NCBI GenBank assembly: GCA_013813345.1
Contig: JACCRW010000419.1
Location: 1-6,627, forward strand
Length of the DNA stretch: 6,627 nt
Reading direction: 5' to 3'
From: Actinomycetota bacterium
Lineage (GTDB): Bacteria > Actinomycetota > Thermoleophilia > Gaiellales > Gaiellaceae
Position 1 is the stretch's first letter; each line of letters starts with the position of its first letter. Positions 1 to 5,699 of this stretch are shown here, piece by piece. The notes below the pieces were generated by a model. The model was not told where the DNA came from. It was given only the letters and a program-made list of their open reading frames with translations, and made no database searches. The translations under genes and the position numbers were made by a program.

Positions 1-21
1 ACTTCGGACTGTAAGAAGGGG

Positions 22-56
22 GCTCGTGGGGGAAACATGGTTTCCCCCACGGGAGC
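22..56. terminator. Strong hairpin, probable terminator of the leftward reductase-glycosyltransferase unit
   Basis: Two perfect 10-nt arms, GTGGGGGAAA (26-35) and TTTCCCCCAC (41-50), flank a 5-nt CATGG loop. The stem extends to GCTC (22-25) pairing with GAGC (53-56) if GG at 51-52 bulges out. It begins 20 nt past the glycosyltransferase stop codon, the right place for a terminator of that leftward transcript. On the minus strand it is followed by a short pyrimidine-rich stretch (CCCCTTCTT) rather than a clean T-run, so it is not a textbook intrinsic terminator. It could equally be a dispersed intergenic repeat or a bidirectional terminator. Confidence 0.6.
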
Positions 57-76
57 GAGCCGAAGGCGAGCGACGC

Positions 77-1219
77 TCACGCAGCGACCGATCGGGACGG
101 AACACCTGCGACGGCCTCGTAGATCAGCTCCAACCGGCGGGCGAGGTCATCCCAGGAGTAGTGGGCGATCGCGTGCGCGCGGGCGGCGGTCCCGAGCGCC
201 AGCCGGCGGGGCTCGTCGTCGACGAGCGCGCACACCGCCTCCGCCAGGGCGGCCGGATCGTCGGGCGGCACCGGCACAGATGTCTCGGGCGTCATCACGT
301 CGCGGTAACCCGTGATGTCGGAGGCGACGACCGGCGTCGCACAGGCGAACGCGCGCGTCAGCACCATTCCGAAGCTCTCGCCGCCAAGCGCGGGTGAGAC
401 GAGCGCCTTCGCAGTCGCGAGCTCCGCGGTGAGATCGTCCTGGCTGAGGAAGCCGAGCACGTCGATTCCGTCGTCGGGAACGCGCAGCCGGGTCAGGAGC
501 AACCGCACGGCGAGCGGATCGGCGCCGGCGACGCGAAGCCGTGCACCTGTGCGCCGCCGGATCTCGGGCCACGCGCGGAGCAGCACCTGGAGCCCCTTCC
601 GCTGCTCCTGCCGGCCGACAAAGATCACCTGGTGCTCGCGCCCGCCGGGCTCGACGCCCTCGGGGATCAGGACGCCGTTCGGGACGATCTCGTACTCGCC
701 GGGGAGCCAGCGCTGCGCCGATATCCGGGCCTGCTCCGAGACGGCGAGCCGGCGGTCGACACGCTCCTCGAGGAAGCCCCACACCGGCGTCGCGAGCCGC
801 ATCCAGCCGAGCTCGCCACTTGCATGATGAGTCGCGACGGTCGGGCCGTCCCAGAATGCGAGGGCCGCGATGCACGGCGTCGGGGTCATCGGCTCGTGCA
901 GGTGGAGTAGGTCGAAGCGCTCGCGGGCGAGCACGCGCCGGATCCGGAGGATCGACCGCGGGCTGAGGATGATGTTCGGGAGGGAGCCGTTCGCCGGCAC
1001 GATCACCGAGCGCCCGATCGGGATCACCTCCGGCGGCGGCGTCCCGTGCCGGCCGACCCGCGGATGGAGGATCCGGGTGAACTGGCCCGGCGGGTCGTTA
1101 CCCATGATCAGCCGGACGTCGTGCCCGAGCCGCCGTAGCGCCGCCGCCTGGAGCTCGGCATGCTCGACGACCGCTCCCCAGAAGGACCACGAGAACGGCA
1201 CGACGATCCCCACCTTCAC
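77..1219 (-). CDS. GT4-family glycosyltransferase, PimA-like (GT-B fold)
   Basis: The 380-aa product has the layout and length of a retaining GT-B glycosyltransferase that moves a sugar from an NDP-sugar to a lipid or glycan acceptor at the cytoplasmic membrane face. The N-terminal acceptor domain opens with MKVGIVVPFSWSFWG and has VEHAELQ at about 18-24, the place of the helix that follows the first strand in PimA-like enzymes; HLHEP lies at 107-111. The donor domain has VPNGV (179-183), FVGRQEQRKGL (200-210), GGESFGMVL (279-287) and TPVVASDITGY (295-305). The second Glu of the usual EX7E motif is Arg289. The start chosen is GTG at 1219, matching family N-termini; GTG at 1213 has the better ribosome site (GGAG, 5-nt spacing), so the protein may be two residues shorter. 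An ATG at 1396 would add an Arg/Ser-rich, unlikely leader inside the upstream gene. The gene starts 10 nt after the reductase stop. Acceptor and donor sugar cannot be told. Confidence 0.9.
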   Translation of the reverse strand: MKVGIVVPFSWSFWGAVVEHAELQAAALRRLGHDVRLIMGNDPPGQFTRILHPRVGRHGTPPPEVIPIGRSVIVPANGSLPNIILSPRSILRIRRVLARERFDLLHLHEPMTPTPCIAALAFWDGPTVATHHASGELGWMRLATPVWGFLEERVDRRLAVSEQARISAQRWLPGEYEIVPNGVLIPEGVEPGGREHQVIFVGRQEQRKGLQVLLRAWPEIRRRTGARLRVAGADPLAVRLLLTRLRVPDDGIDVLGFLSQDDLTAELATAKALVSPALGGESFGMVLTRAFACATPVVASDITGYRDVMTPETSVPVPPDDPAALAEAVCALVDDEPRRLALGTAARAHAIAHYSWDDLARRLELIYEAVAGVPSRSVAA

Positions 1220-1229
1220 TCCGGTCAGT

Positions 1230-1805
1230 CTATGGGCTGCCCTCCGGGCCAAGACGCACGACGAAGGCGGCGAAGGCCGCCAGCGCCGCTGCGACGCGCT
1301 CGCGGGTCTCGTCGTCGACGAGCACGCCGTCCACGAGCTTCTCGCCGGCCGCCGAGATGAAGACCTGCGGTCGCGGCAGCACGATCGCGCCCGCATGGGC
1401 TAGCGAGCCCCGGAGTTGCGCCTGCGCGAGCGCGGTTCCGAGCCGCCCCGGCGTCGCCCCCATGACGAGCGCCGGCTTGCCGTCGAGCGGCGTCGGAACC
1501 GGCCGGCGCGAGGCCCAGTCGACCGCGTTCTTCGTCACGGCCGGGAGGCCTGCGTTGGTCTCGGGCGTCACGATCAGGAGTCCGTCGGCGGTCGCGATCG
1601 CACTTCGTAGCGCGGTGACGGCCTCGGGGAAACCCTCGTCCTCGAGGTCGCGGTCGTAGAGCGGTACCTCGCGCAGGTCGAAGGGCTCGATCGTCAGCGC
1701 GGTCGGCGCCAGCTCGACACAGGCCGCGAGCAGCGCCCGGTTATAGGAATCTACGCGCAGGCTGCCCGCGATCCCGGCGACTCTCAGGTTGACGTCTCGG
1801 CGCAT
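1230..1805 (-). CDS. NADPH-dependent FMN reductase-like flavoprotein (quinone/azo-reductase type)
   Basis: The product is 191 aa with a flavodoxin-like fold, the usual size for NAD(P)H:FMN/quinone reductases. After the first strand (LRVAGIAGSLR, 7-17) comes the FMN-phosphate loop GSLRVDSYNR (14-23). The second flavin-contact motif TPETNAGLPAVTKNAVDW (80-97) is the family's PEYN-x-PxxxKNAxDW signature with Thr in place of the usual aromatic Tyr. GKPALVMGATPG (109-120) is the usual C-terminal strand and loop. Such soluble enzymes reduce FMN, quinones, azo dyes or chromate with NAD(P)H; the substrate is not fixed by sequence. The start is ATG at 1805; an in-frame TTG at 1811 is possible, and neither has a clear Shine-Dalgarno site. 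The gene diverges from the dioxygenase over 43 bp and is probably cotranscribed with the glycosyltransferase, a partner with no obvious functional link. Next to a ring-cleaving dioxygenase, a quinone-reductase role is the most economical guess. Confidence 0.9.
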   Translation of the reverse strand: MRRDVNLRVAGIAGSLRVDSYNRALLAACVELAPTALTIEPFDLREVPLYDRDLEDEGFPEAVTALRSAIATADGLLIVTPETNAGLPAVTKNAVDWASRRPVPTPLDGKPALVMGATPGRLGTALAQAQLRGSLAHAGAIVLPRPQVFISAAGEKLVDGVLVDDETRERVAAALAAFAAFVVRLGPEGSP

Positions 1806-1848
1806 GTACAAGTCTTCTACCCGTCCCTACGAGGCAACGGAGGACGCG
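1806..1848. promoter_or_regulatory. Divergent promoter region between reductase and dioxygenase genes
   Basis: This 43-bp gap must serve both directions, so promoter elements probably extend into the reductase's first codons. There, TTGACG at 1789-1794 matches a -35 hexamer for the rightward unit, but no convincing -10 sits at the right distance. TGACGTC (1790-1796) matches seven of eight bases of the palindrome found twice in the exporter/deaminase gap. The placement is certain; the promoter elements are weakly supported. Confidence 0.4.
1839..1843 (+). promoter_or_regulatory. Ribosome binding site deciding the dioxygenase start
   Basis: GGAGG lies 5 nt before the ATG at 1849. This is near-ideal spacing, and it fixes that ATG over the in-frame upstream TTG at 1789 and ATG at 1804. 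Confidence 0.8.
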
Positions 1849-2775
1849 ATGCGCTTCGAAGGCATCCACCACATCACCCTGATCACCGGCGACGCGCCGC
1901 GGAACGTCGACTTCTACACGCGGGTGCTCGGGCTGCGACTCGTCAAGAAGACCGTCAACCAGGACGATCCGACCGTCTACCACCTCTTCTACGCCGACGA
2001 GCGCGGCAGCGCGGGCTCGGACATCACCTTCTTCGAGTACCCGGGCGCGCGTCGGGGCCGGCCGGGCGCGGGGATGGTGCACACGATCGTCTGGCGCGTG
2101 GCCTCGGAGGAGGCGCTCGACTTCTGGGAGCAGCGGCTCGAGGGCGAGGCGAGCGTGATCGAGCGGAGTGCGGAGCGGCTGCGCTTCGAGGATCCGGAGG
2201 GGATCGGCCTCGAGCTCGCGGTGGTCGCGACGGACGACGAGCCGCTCGTGGCCGAGCATCCGGAGATCCCGCGCAAGCACGCGCTCCAGGGCTTCGACGC
2301 GGTGCGTGCGTACGCCGCCGACCCCGAGCGGAGCCGGCGGCTCTTCGAGGAGTCGCTCGGCTTCGAGCCGGACGGCGAGGGCCGCTGGGAGGTGCGCGGC
2401 GAGCGGCGCGGCGGCTGGTTCGCGTTCGAACCGGCCCCTGCCGAGCGCGGCGTCGGCGGAGCAGGCACCGTTCATCACGTCGCCTTCTCCTCGACGCTCG
2501 AGGACCACAACGCGTGGCAGCAGCGGGTGGCCGAGGCGGGGATGCAGCCGACGCCGGTGATCGACCGCTTCTACTTCCGCTCGGTCTACTTTCGCGAGCC
2601 GAACGGCGTCCTCTTCGAGCTCGCGACGCTCGGCCCCGGCTTCGCGACGGACGAGGATCCTGCGCACCTCGGCGAGCGGCTCTCGCTCCCGCCCGCGTTC
2701 GAGCACCTGCGCGAGCAGATCGAGCCCGCGCTGACGAAGCTCCCGGACCCGAGAGGCGCGTGGAAGGTCTCGTAA
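1849..2775 (+). CDS. VOC-family ring-cleaving dioxygenase (MhqA/MhqE/MhqO-like)
   Basis: The 308-aa product has two glyoxalase/vicinal-oxygen-chelate halves, the size and layout of hydroquinone-type ring-cleaving dioxygenases such as Bacillus MhqO, MhqE and MhqA. The first half opens GIHHITLITGD (5-15) and continues DFYTRVLGLRLVKKTVNQDD (21-40), YHLFYAD (44-50) and GMVHTIVWRV (75-84). The second half starts at GFDAVRAYA (148-156), with TVHHVAFS (207-214) and the terminal strand NGVLFELATLGPGF (252-265). By position, the metal ligands are likely His8, His210 and Glu257; this is read from motif placement, not an alignment. Such cytosolic enzymes cleave (hydro)quinone or catechol-like rings with O2 and Fe(II). 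The ATG is set by GGAGG 5 nt upstream. The 3' end overlaps the esterase gene by 16 nt, so the two are probably translationally coupled. The real ring substrate is unknown; 'glyoxalase' would be a less informative name. Confidence 0.92.
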   Translation: MRFEGIHHITLITGDAPRNVDFYTRVLGLRLVKKTVNQDDPTVYHLFYADERGSAGSDITFFEYPGARRGRPGAGMVHTIVWRVASEEALDFWEQRLEGEASVIERSAERLRFEDPEGIGLELAVVATDDEPLVAEHPEIPRKHALQGFDAVRAYAADPERSRRLFEESLGFEPDGEGRWEVRGERRGGWFAFEPAPAERGVGGAGTVHHVAFSSTLEDHNAWQQRVAEAGMQPTPVIDRFYFRSVYFREPNGVLFELATLGPGFATDEDPAHLGERLSLPPAFEHLREQIEPALTKLPDPRGAWKVS

Positions 2776-3395
2776 TCGAGGCGCTCGTGCGCGAGCCGGC
2801 CGGCGAGCCCGAGGGCGCGCTCGTCCTCTTCCACGGCCGCGGCGCGGACGAGCGCGACCTCTTCCCGCTCCTCGACGCGCTCGATCCGGAACGACGGCTT
2901 CTCGGGATCGCGCCGCGCGGGCCGCTCTCGCTGCCGCCGGGAGGCGCGCACTGGTACGCGCTCGGCGGGATTCCGACGCCGGATCCCGCCACCTTCCGAC
3001 CCACCTTCGAGGCGGCCTCGGGCTGGCTCGACGCGCTTCTCGTGCCGCTCGAGCGAACGGTCCTCGGCGGCTTCTCGCAAGGCGCCGTCATGAGCTGGGC
3101 GCTCGGCCTCGGCCGCGGGGTCGGAAAGCGGCCGGCAGGGATCGTGGCGCTCTCCGGCTTTCTCCCGGTCGTTGAGGGCCTCGAGCTCGACCTCAGCGGT
3201 CTCGATGGCTTTCCGATCGCGATCGGCCACGGCACCCACGACGAGATCATCTCAGTGCGGTTCGGCCGCGAAGCGAAGGAGCTGGTAGAGCCGGCCGGAG
3301 CCGACGTGCTCTACCGCGAATACCCGCTACCCCACACGATCGACCCCGACTTCCTCCCGAACCTCCGCGACTTCGTCGCGACGGCGATCCGGTAG
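2760..3395 (+). CDS. Alpha/beta-hydrolase, phospholipase/carboxylesterase family (MhqD-like)
   Basis: This is a 211-aa soluble serine hydrolase, the normal length for the family. VLFHGRGADERDLFPL (22-37) carries the HG oxyanion-hole motif. The nucleophile elbow is GGFSQGAVMSWALGL (103-117) with Ser106. The acid is Asp161 in GHGTHDEII (156-164), and the catalytic His is His192 in PLPHTIDPDF (189-198), so the triad is complete. The chosen start is GTG at 2760, inside the dioxygenase end, with AGAGG at 2752-2756 (3-nt spacing). The longer reading from 2514 is Arg/Ala-rich out-of-frame sequence of the dioxygenase. Family members hydrolyse carboxylic or thio-esters of small molecules. In Bacillus, MhqD is encoded right beside the MhqE dioxygenase, the arrangement seen here, which suggests hydrolysis of a ring-cleavage product; that last step is inference. 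The last 69 bp, including the His192 codon, lie antisense to the exporter's 3' end. Confidence 0.93.
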   Translation: MEGLVIEALVREPAGEPEGALVLFHGRGADERDLFPLLDALDPERRLLGIAPRGPLSLPPGGAHWYALGGIPTPDPATFRPTFEAASGWLDALLVPLERTVLGGFSQGAVMSWALGLGRGVGKRPAGIVALSGFLPVVEGLELDLSGLDGFPIAIGHGTHDEIISVRFGREAKELVEPAGADVLYREYPLPHTIDPDFLPNLRDFVATAIR

Positions 3396-4619
3396 AAGAC
3401 CCGGCGCCAGCGCCACGAGGACGAAGAGCCCGGCGACGACGTAGGCGCCACCCTGGAAGTTGAGGAGCGCGATCGGCCCGAGCAGGGCGCCGGTGATGCC
3501 CGCGGTGGTAGTCCCGGCGAAGAGGAGCAGGGAGCTGCTCGTGGAGAGCGAGCCAAAGACGCGGCCGCGGAATGCGTCGTCGACGTGGGTTTGGAGGATC
3601 GTGGCGCGCCCGGCCTGCGAGCTGACACTCGGGATCCCGACGAGGATCATCAGTGCGCTACCGATCCAGACGCCGTCGAGCAGGAGTGGGTAGTTGAAGA
3701 GGGCGAGGTCGAAGGTCCCGAACGCGAGCAGCCCCAGCCCGTAGAGCCGCTCGGGCGCCAGTCTTCGCGCCGCGTAGGCGCCGAAGAGTCCTCCCAGCAG
3801 GCCGCCGACGGCCTGAGACGACTGCAGCCAGCCGAGCTCGGGCACGCCGCCCTCGAGCACGTCCCGCACCCACACGGCGAACATGACAGCGAAGATCCCC
3901 TCGCCGAACGAGGTCAGCGCGGAGACAGTGAAGACGACGCCGACCGCGCGCTTCCGGCGGACCACTCGGAGTCCTTCTCGCCAGTCGAGCCAGACCCGCC
4001 GCCAGCGGCGCACGACCGCATCTGCGGCCTCTCCCGTTGCCTGCACCGCGCCGGAGGAGCGGATCGCGGCAAGGAGCGCGGCGCCGACCAGGAACGAGGC
4101 GGCGTCGACGACCACGACGCCGCCCAGACCCGCAGTCGCGTAGAGGGCGCCGCCGAGAGCAGGCCCGCCGAGTCGCGCCAGGTTGTTGTTCAGCGCGTTG
4201 AGCGAGTTCGCCGCGAGCAGGTCCGCCTCGGGGACGAGCCGAGGCAGGAACGCGTTCTCCGCCGGGCCCGTGAACTGCTCGATCACCTCGAGCAGGAAGA
4301 CGATCGGATAGACGACCCAGAGCCTCGACTCCCCCACGGCGAGCAGCGGCAGCGTCGCCGCCGCGAGGAGGACGTTCCCCGCGACGAGCGTCGTCTTCCG
4401 GTTCCAGCGGTCGACGAAGACTCCGGCAACCGAGCCGAGCAGGATTCCCGGGACGACGAGGGCGGCAACGACGCCGCTCGTCGCGAGCGCCGATCCCGAC
4501 ACCTGGTAGACGTGGAGCGGCAGGGCGATCCAGAGCGCCCAGCCCCCGAGCATCGAGACGAGGCCGCCGATCCAGGCGAGAGCAAAGTCTCGGTTCCGCA
4601 GGAGCGGCGACAGCTTCAT
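3327..4619 (-). CDS. MFS transporter, EntS-like exporter (MFS_3 type)
   Basis: The product is 430 aa, normal for a 12-helix major-facilitator protein in the cytoplasmic membrane. It opens MKLSPLLRNRDFALAWIGGL, typical of EntS/macrolide-efflux-like members. Motif A is VAGVFVDRWNRKTTLVAGN (64-82), and the family's loop before helices 10-11 is HVDDAFRGRVFGSLSTSSSL (345-364). Hydrophobic segments are clear at about 13-35, 47-68, 78-95, 102-117, 152-187, 224-250, 267-285, 291-330 and 362-408, separated by a basic central loop (RRWRRVWLDWREGLRVVRRKR, split across 204-224). The cytoplasmic tail after about 409 is hydrophilic and is the part that overlaps the esterase gene. The ATG at 4619 has no Shine-Dalgarno site and sits on the edge of the ATGACGTCAT palindrome. 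The likely role is proton-driven drug or small-molecule export. Neighbours suggest an aromatic or quinone substrate, but nothing in the sequence fixes that. Confidence 0.9.
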   Translation of the reverse strand: MKLSPLLRNRDFALAWIGGLVSMLGGWALWIALPLHVYQVSGSALATSGVVAALVVPGILLGSVAGVFVDRWNRKTTLVAGNVLLAAATLPLLAVGESRLWVVYPIVFLLEVIEQFTGPAENAFLPRLVPEADLLAANSLNALNNNLARLGGPALGGALYATAGLGGVVVVDAASFLVGAALLAAIRSSGAVQATGEAADAVVRRWRRVWLDWREGLRVVRRKRAVGVVFTVSALTSFGEGIFAVMFAVWVRDVLEGGVPELGWLQSSQAVGGLLGGLFGAYAARRLAPERLYGLGLLAFGTFDLALFNYPLLLDGVWIGSALMILVGIPSVSSQAGRATILQTHVDDAFRGRVFGSLSTSSSLLLFAGTTTAGITGALLGPIALLNFQGGAYVVAGLFVLVALAPGLLPDRRRDEVAEVREEVGVDRVG

Positions 4620-4670
4620 GACGTCATTATGACACCATTTATATGTCTAGAGCTAGTCGTGATGACGTCA
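4618..4670. promoter_or_regulatory. Candidate operator: two TGACGTCA palindromes plus a half-site, 11-bp phased
   Basis: ATGAC begins at 4618, 4629 and 4662, offsets of 11 and 33 bp, so all three lie on one helix face. The first and third are parts of the full palindrome TGACGTCA (4619-4626 and 4663-4670), the first extended to ATGACGTCAT (4618-4627). The middle one forms GTCAT-T-ATGAC (4623-4633) with the first. The first palindrome covers two bases of the exporter start codon, so a bound protein would probably repress the exporter. No regulator gene is visible in the window, and the regulator family is unknown. Confidence 0.5.
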
Positions 4671-4706
4671 ACGATCGGCCGACCACGAGGCAGTAAGCTC
4701 GCCGCG
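4620..4706. promoter_or_regulatory. AT-rich divergent promoter region, exporter versus deaminase
   Basis: This 87-bp gap contains the clearest AT-rich patch in the window (about 4618-4660, including TTTATAT and two CTAG). Reading left toward the exporter, TTGACG (4671 down to 4666) is a good -35, followed after 16 nt by TAGACA, a poor -10; that would give a short leader of roughly 17 nt. For the deaminase no clear promoter pair is seen. Neither gene has a good ribosome site, so leaderless or near-leaderless translation is possible. Confidence 0.45.
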
Positions 4707-5699
4707 ATGCCGTCGACCGAGGGTCTCGCCGAGCTCCATACCCATCTCGGCGGCTCGGTCGCCTCTGACATCCTCTGGTCACTCGCGCACGAGCAGGGGA
4801 TCGCGCTCCCGGTCAAGGACTTCTGGGAGTTCGACGCGCTCGTCACGGTGTCCGACCCGCGCGGGGTCGAGAACCTCGACGCGCTCGACCGGATCTACCA
4901 CTGGACGGAGCTGATCCAGTCCTCGCCGCTCGCGGTCGAGCGCTCGGTCCACGGCGCGATCGGCGGCGCCTACCGCTCGCAGCGGATCACGACGCTCGAG
5001 CTCCGCTTCAACCCGATGAAGCGCAACCGCGGCGGCGAGCGCGACCTCGACCACGTGATCCTGGCGGCGATCCGCGGGCTCGACCGCGCCTCGATCGAGT
5101 ACCCGCAGGTCCGCTGCGGGCTGATCCTGATGATGGATAGGACGTTCACCGCGCGGCAGAACGAGGTCGTCGTCGAGAAGGCGATCCGCTGGGCCTCCCG
5201 CGGTGTGATCGGGATCGACATCGCCGGCCCCCGCCCGGGCGGCGGGCGCTACGACTACCGGCAGATCGAGCCGATGGTCGAGACGGCGCGCGCGGCCGGG
5301 CTGGGAATCACGATCCACGTCGGCGAGGAGGGCGCGTTCGGCGCCGAGGAGATCGGCGAGGTCGTCGAGCACCTGCGCCCGGAGCGGATCGGCCACGGAA
5401 TCCTCGCGGCGCGCGATCCTGCGCTGATGCGGTCGCTCCGCGAGGCCGGCATCGTGTTGGAAATCTGCCCCACCTCGAACCTGCTCACGAAGGCGCTGCC
5501 CGACGAGGCCGCGGTGCGCGAGACGTTCCGTGCCTTCGTCGAGCACAGCGTCGCCTTCACGATCGCGACGGACGGGCCGGAGATGATGCACACCCACCTC
5601 CGCGACGAGCTCGAGCTGCTGGAGCGGATCGGCGCGCTCTCCGCAGACGAGCTGGCGGAGGCGAACCGCCGCGGCCACGAGGCCAGCTTTATCCCCTGA
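4707..5699 (+). CDS. Adenosine-deaminase-family amidohydrolase, atypical substrate pocket
   Basis: This is a 330-aa TIM-barrel metal-dependent deaminase, the usual family length. The zinc site reads as His11/His13 in ELHTHLGGS (9-17), His204 in GITIHVGEEG (200-209) and Asp289 in FTIATDGPEM (284-293). The catalytic Glu207 follows His204, and His230 lies in ERIGHGIL (226-233). EICPTSN (252-258) is the conserved barrel strand. Two positions differ from canonical adenosine deaminase: the HxHLD motif has Gly15 for Asp, and the TDD pair is TDG (Gly290 for the second Asp). LELRFNPMKRNRGG (97-110) is another distinctive block. The reaction is therefore probably hydrolytic deamination of a purine-like compound, with adenosine not assured. 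The start is ATG at 4707, which places ELHTHL near the N-terminus as is usual; in-frame ATG at 4662 would add 15 residues. The gene diverges from the exporter and is followed 80 nt later by a permease on the same strand. Confidence 0.88.
   Translation: MPSTEGLAELHTHLGGSVASDILWSLAHEQGIALPVKDFWEFDALVTVSDPRGVENLDALDRIYHWTELIQSSPLAVERSVHGAIGGAYRSQRITTLELRFNPMKRNRGGERDLDHVILAAIRGLDRASIEYPQVRCGLILMMDRTFTARQNEVVVEKAIRWASRGVIGIDIAGPRPGGGRYDYRQIEPMVETARAAGLGITIHVGEEGAFGAEEIGEVVEHLRPERIGHGILAARDPALMRSLREAGIVLEICPTSNLLTKALPDEAAVRETFRAFVEHSVAFTIATDGPEMMHTHLRDELELLERIGALSADELAEANRRGHEASFIP

Noticed and set aside
1..21. Possible tRNA fragment or gene end at the left edge
   Set aside because: The sequence has some anticodon-arm-like pairing (CTTC with GAAG) but no arms in tRNA arrangement. 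A TAA at 12-14 could end a plus-strand gene, but three codons are not enough to support one.
77..1396. Extended glycosyltransferase starting at 1396
   Set aside because: The extra 59 residues are Arg/Ser/Pro-rich, lie within the reductase coding sequence, and are absent from the fold; GTG at 1219 fits the family.
1741..2706. 321-codon minus-strand reading frame opposite the dioxygenase
   Set aside because: Its composition is dominated by Arg, Glu, Leu and Val, mirroring codons of the real gene, with no fold signature.
2024..3250. 408-codon minus-strand reading frame opposite the dioxygenase and esterase
   Set aside because: It is Ser/Arg/Pro-rich with no domain, as expected for the complement of GC-rich genes; both plus-strand proteins have complete motifs.
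4619..4670. TGACGTCA read as a eukaryotic cAMP-response element
   Set aside because: The match is exact, but the surrounding genes are clearly bacterial; the shared palindrome carries no meaning about the regulator.
4779..5678. 299-codon minus-strand reading frame opposite the deaminase
   Set aside because: It is an Asp/Arg-rich shadow of a gene whose plus-strand product has a full metal site.
3585..5699. Apparent 704-codon plus-strand reading frame spanning the exporter region and the deaminase
   Set aside because: The first 374 codons are antisense to the exporter and read as Arg/Glu/Asp-rich low-complexity sequence; only the part from 4707 is a recognisable protein.
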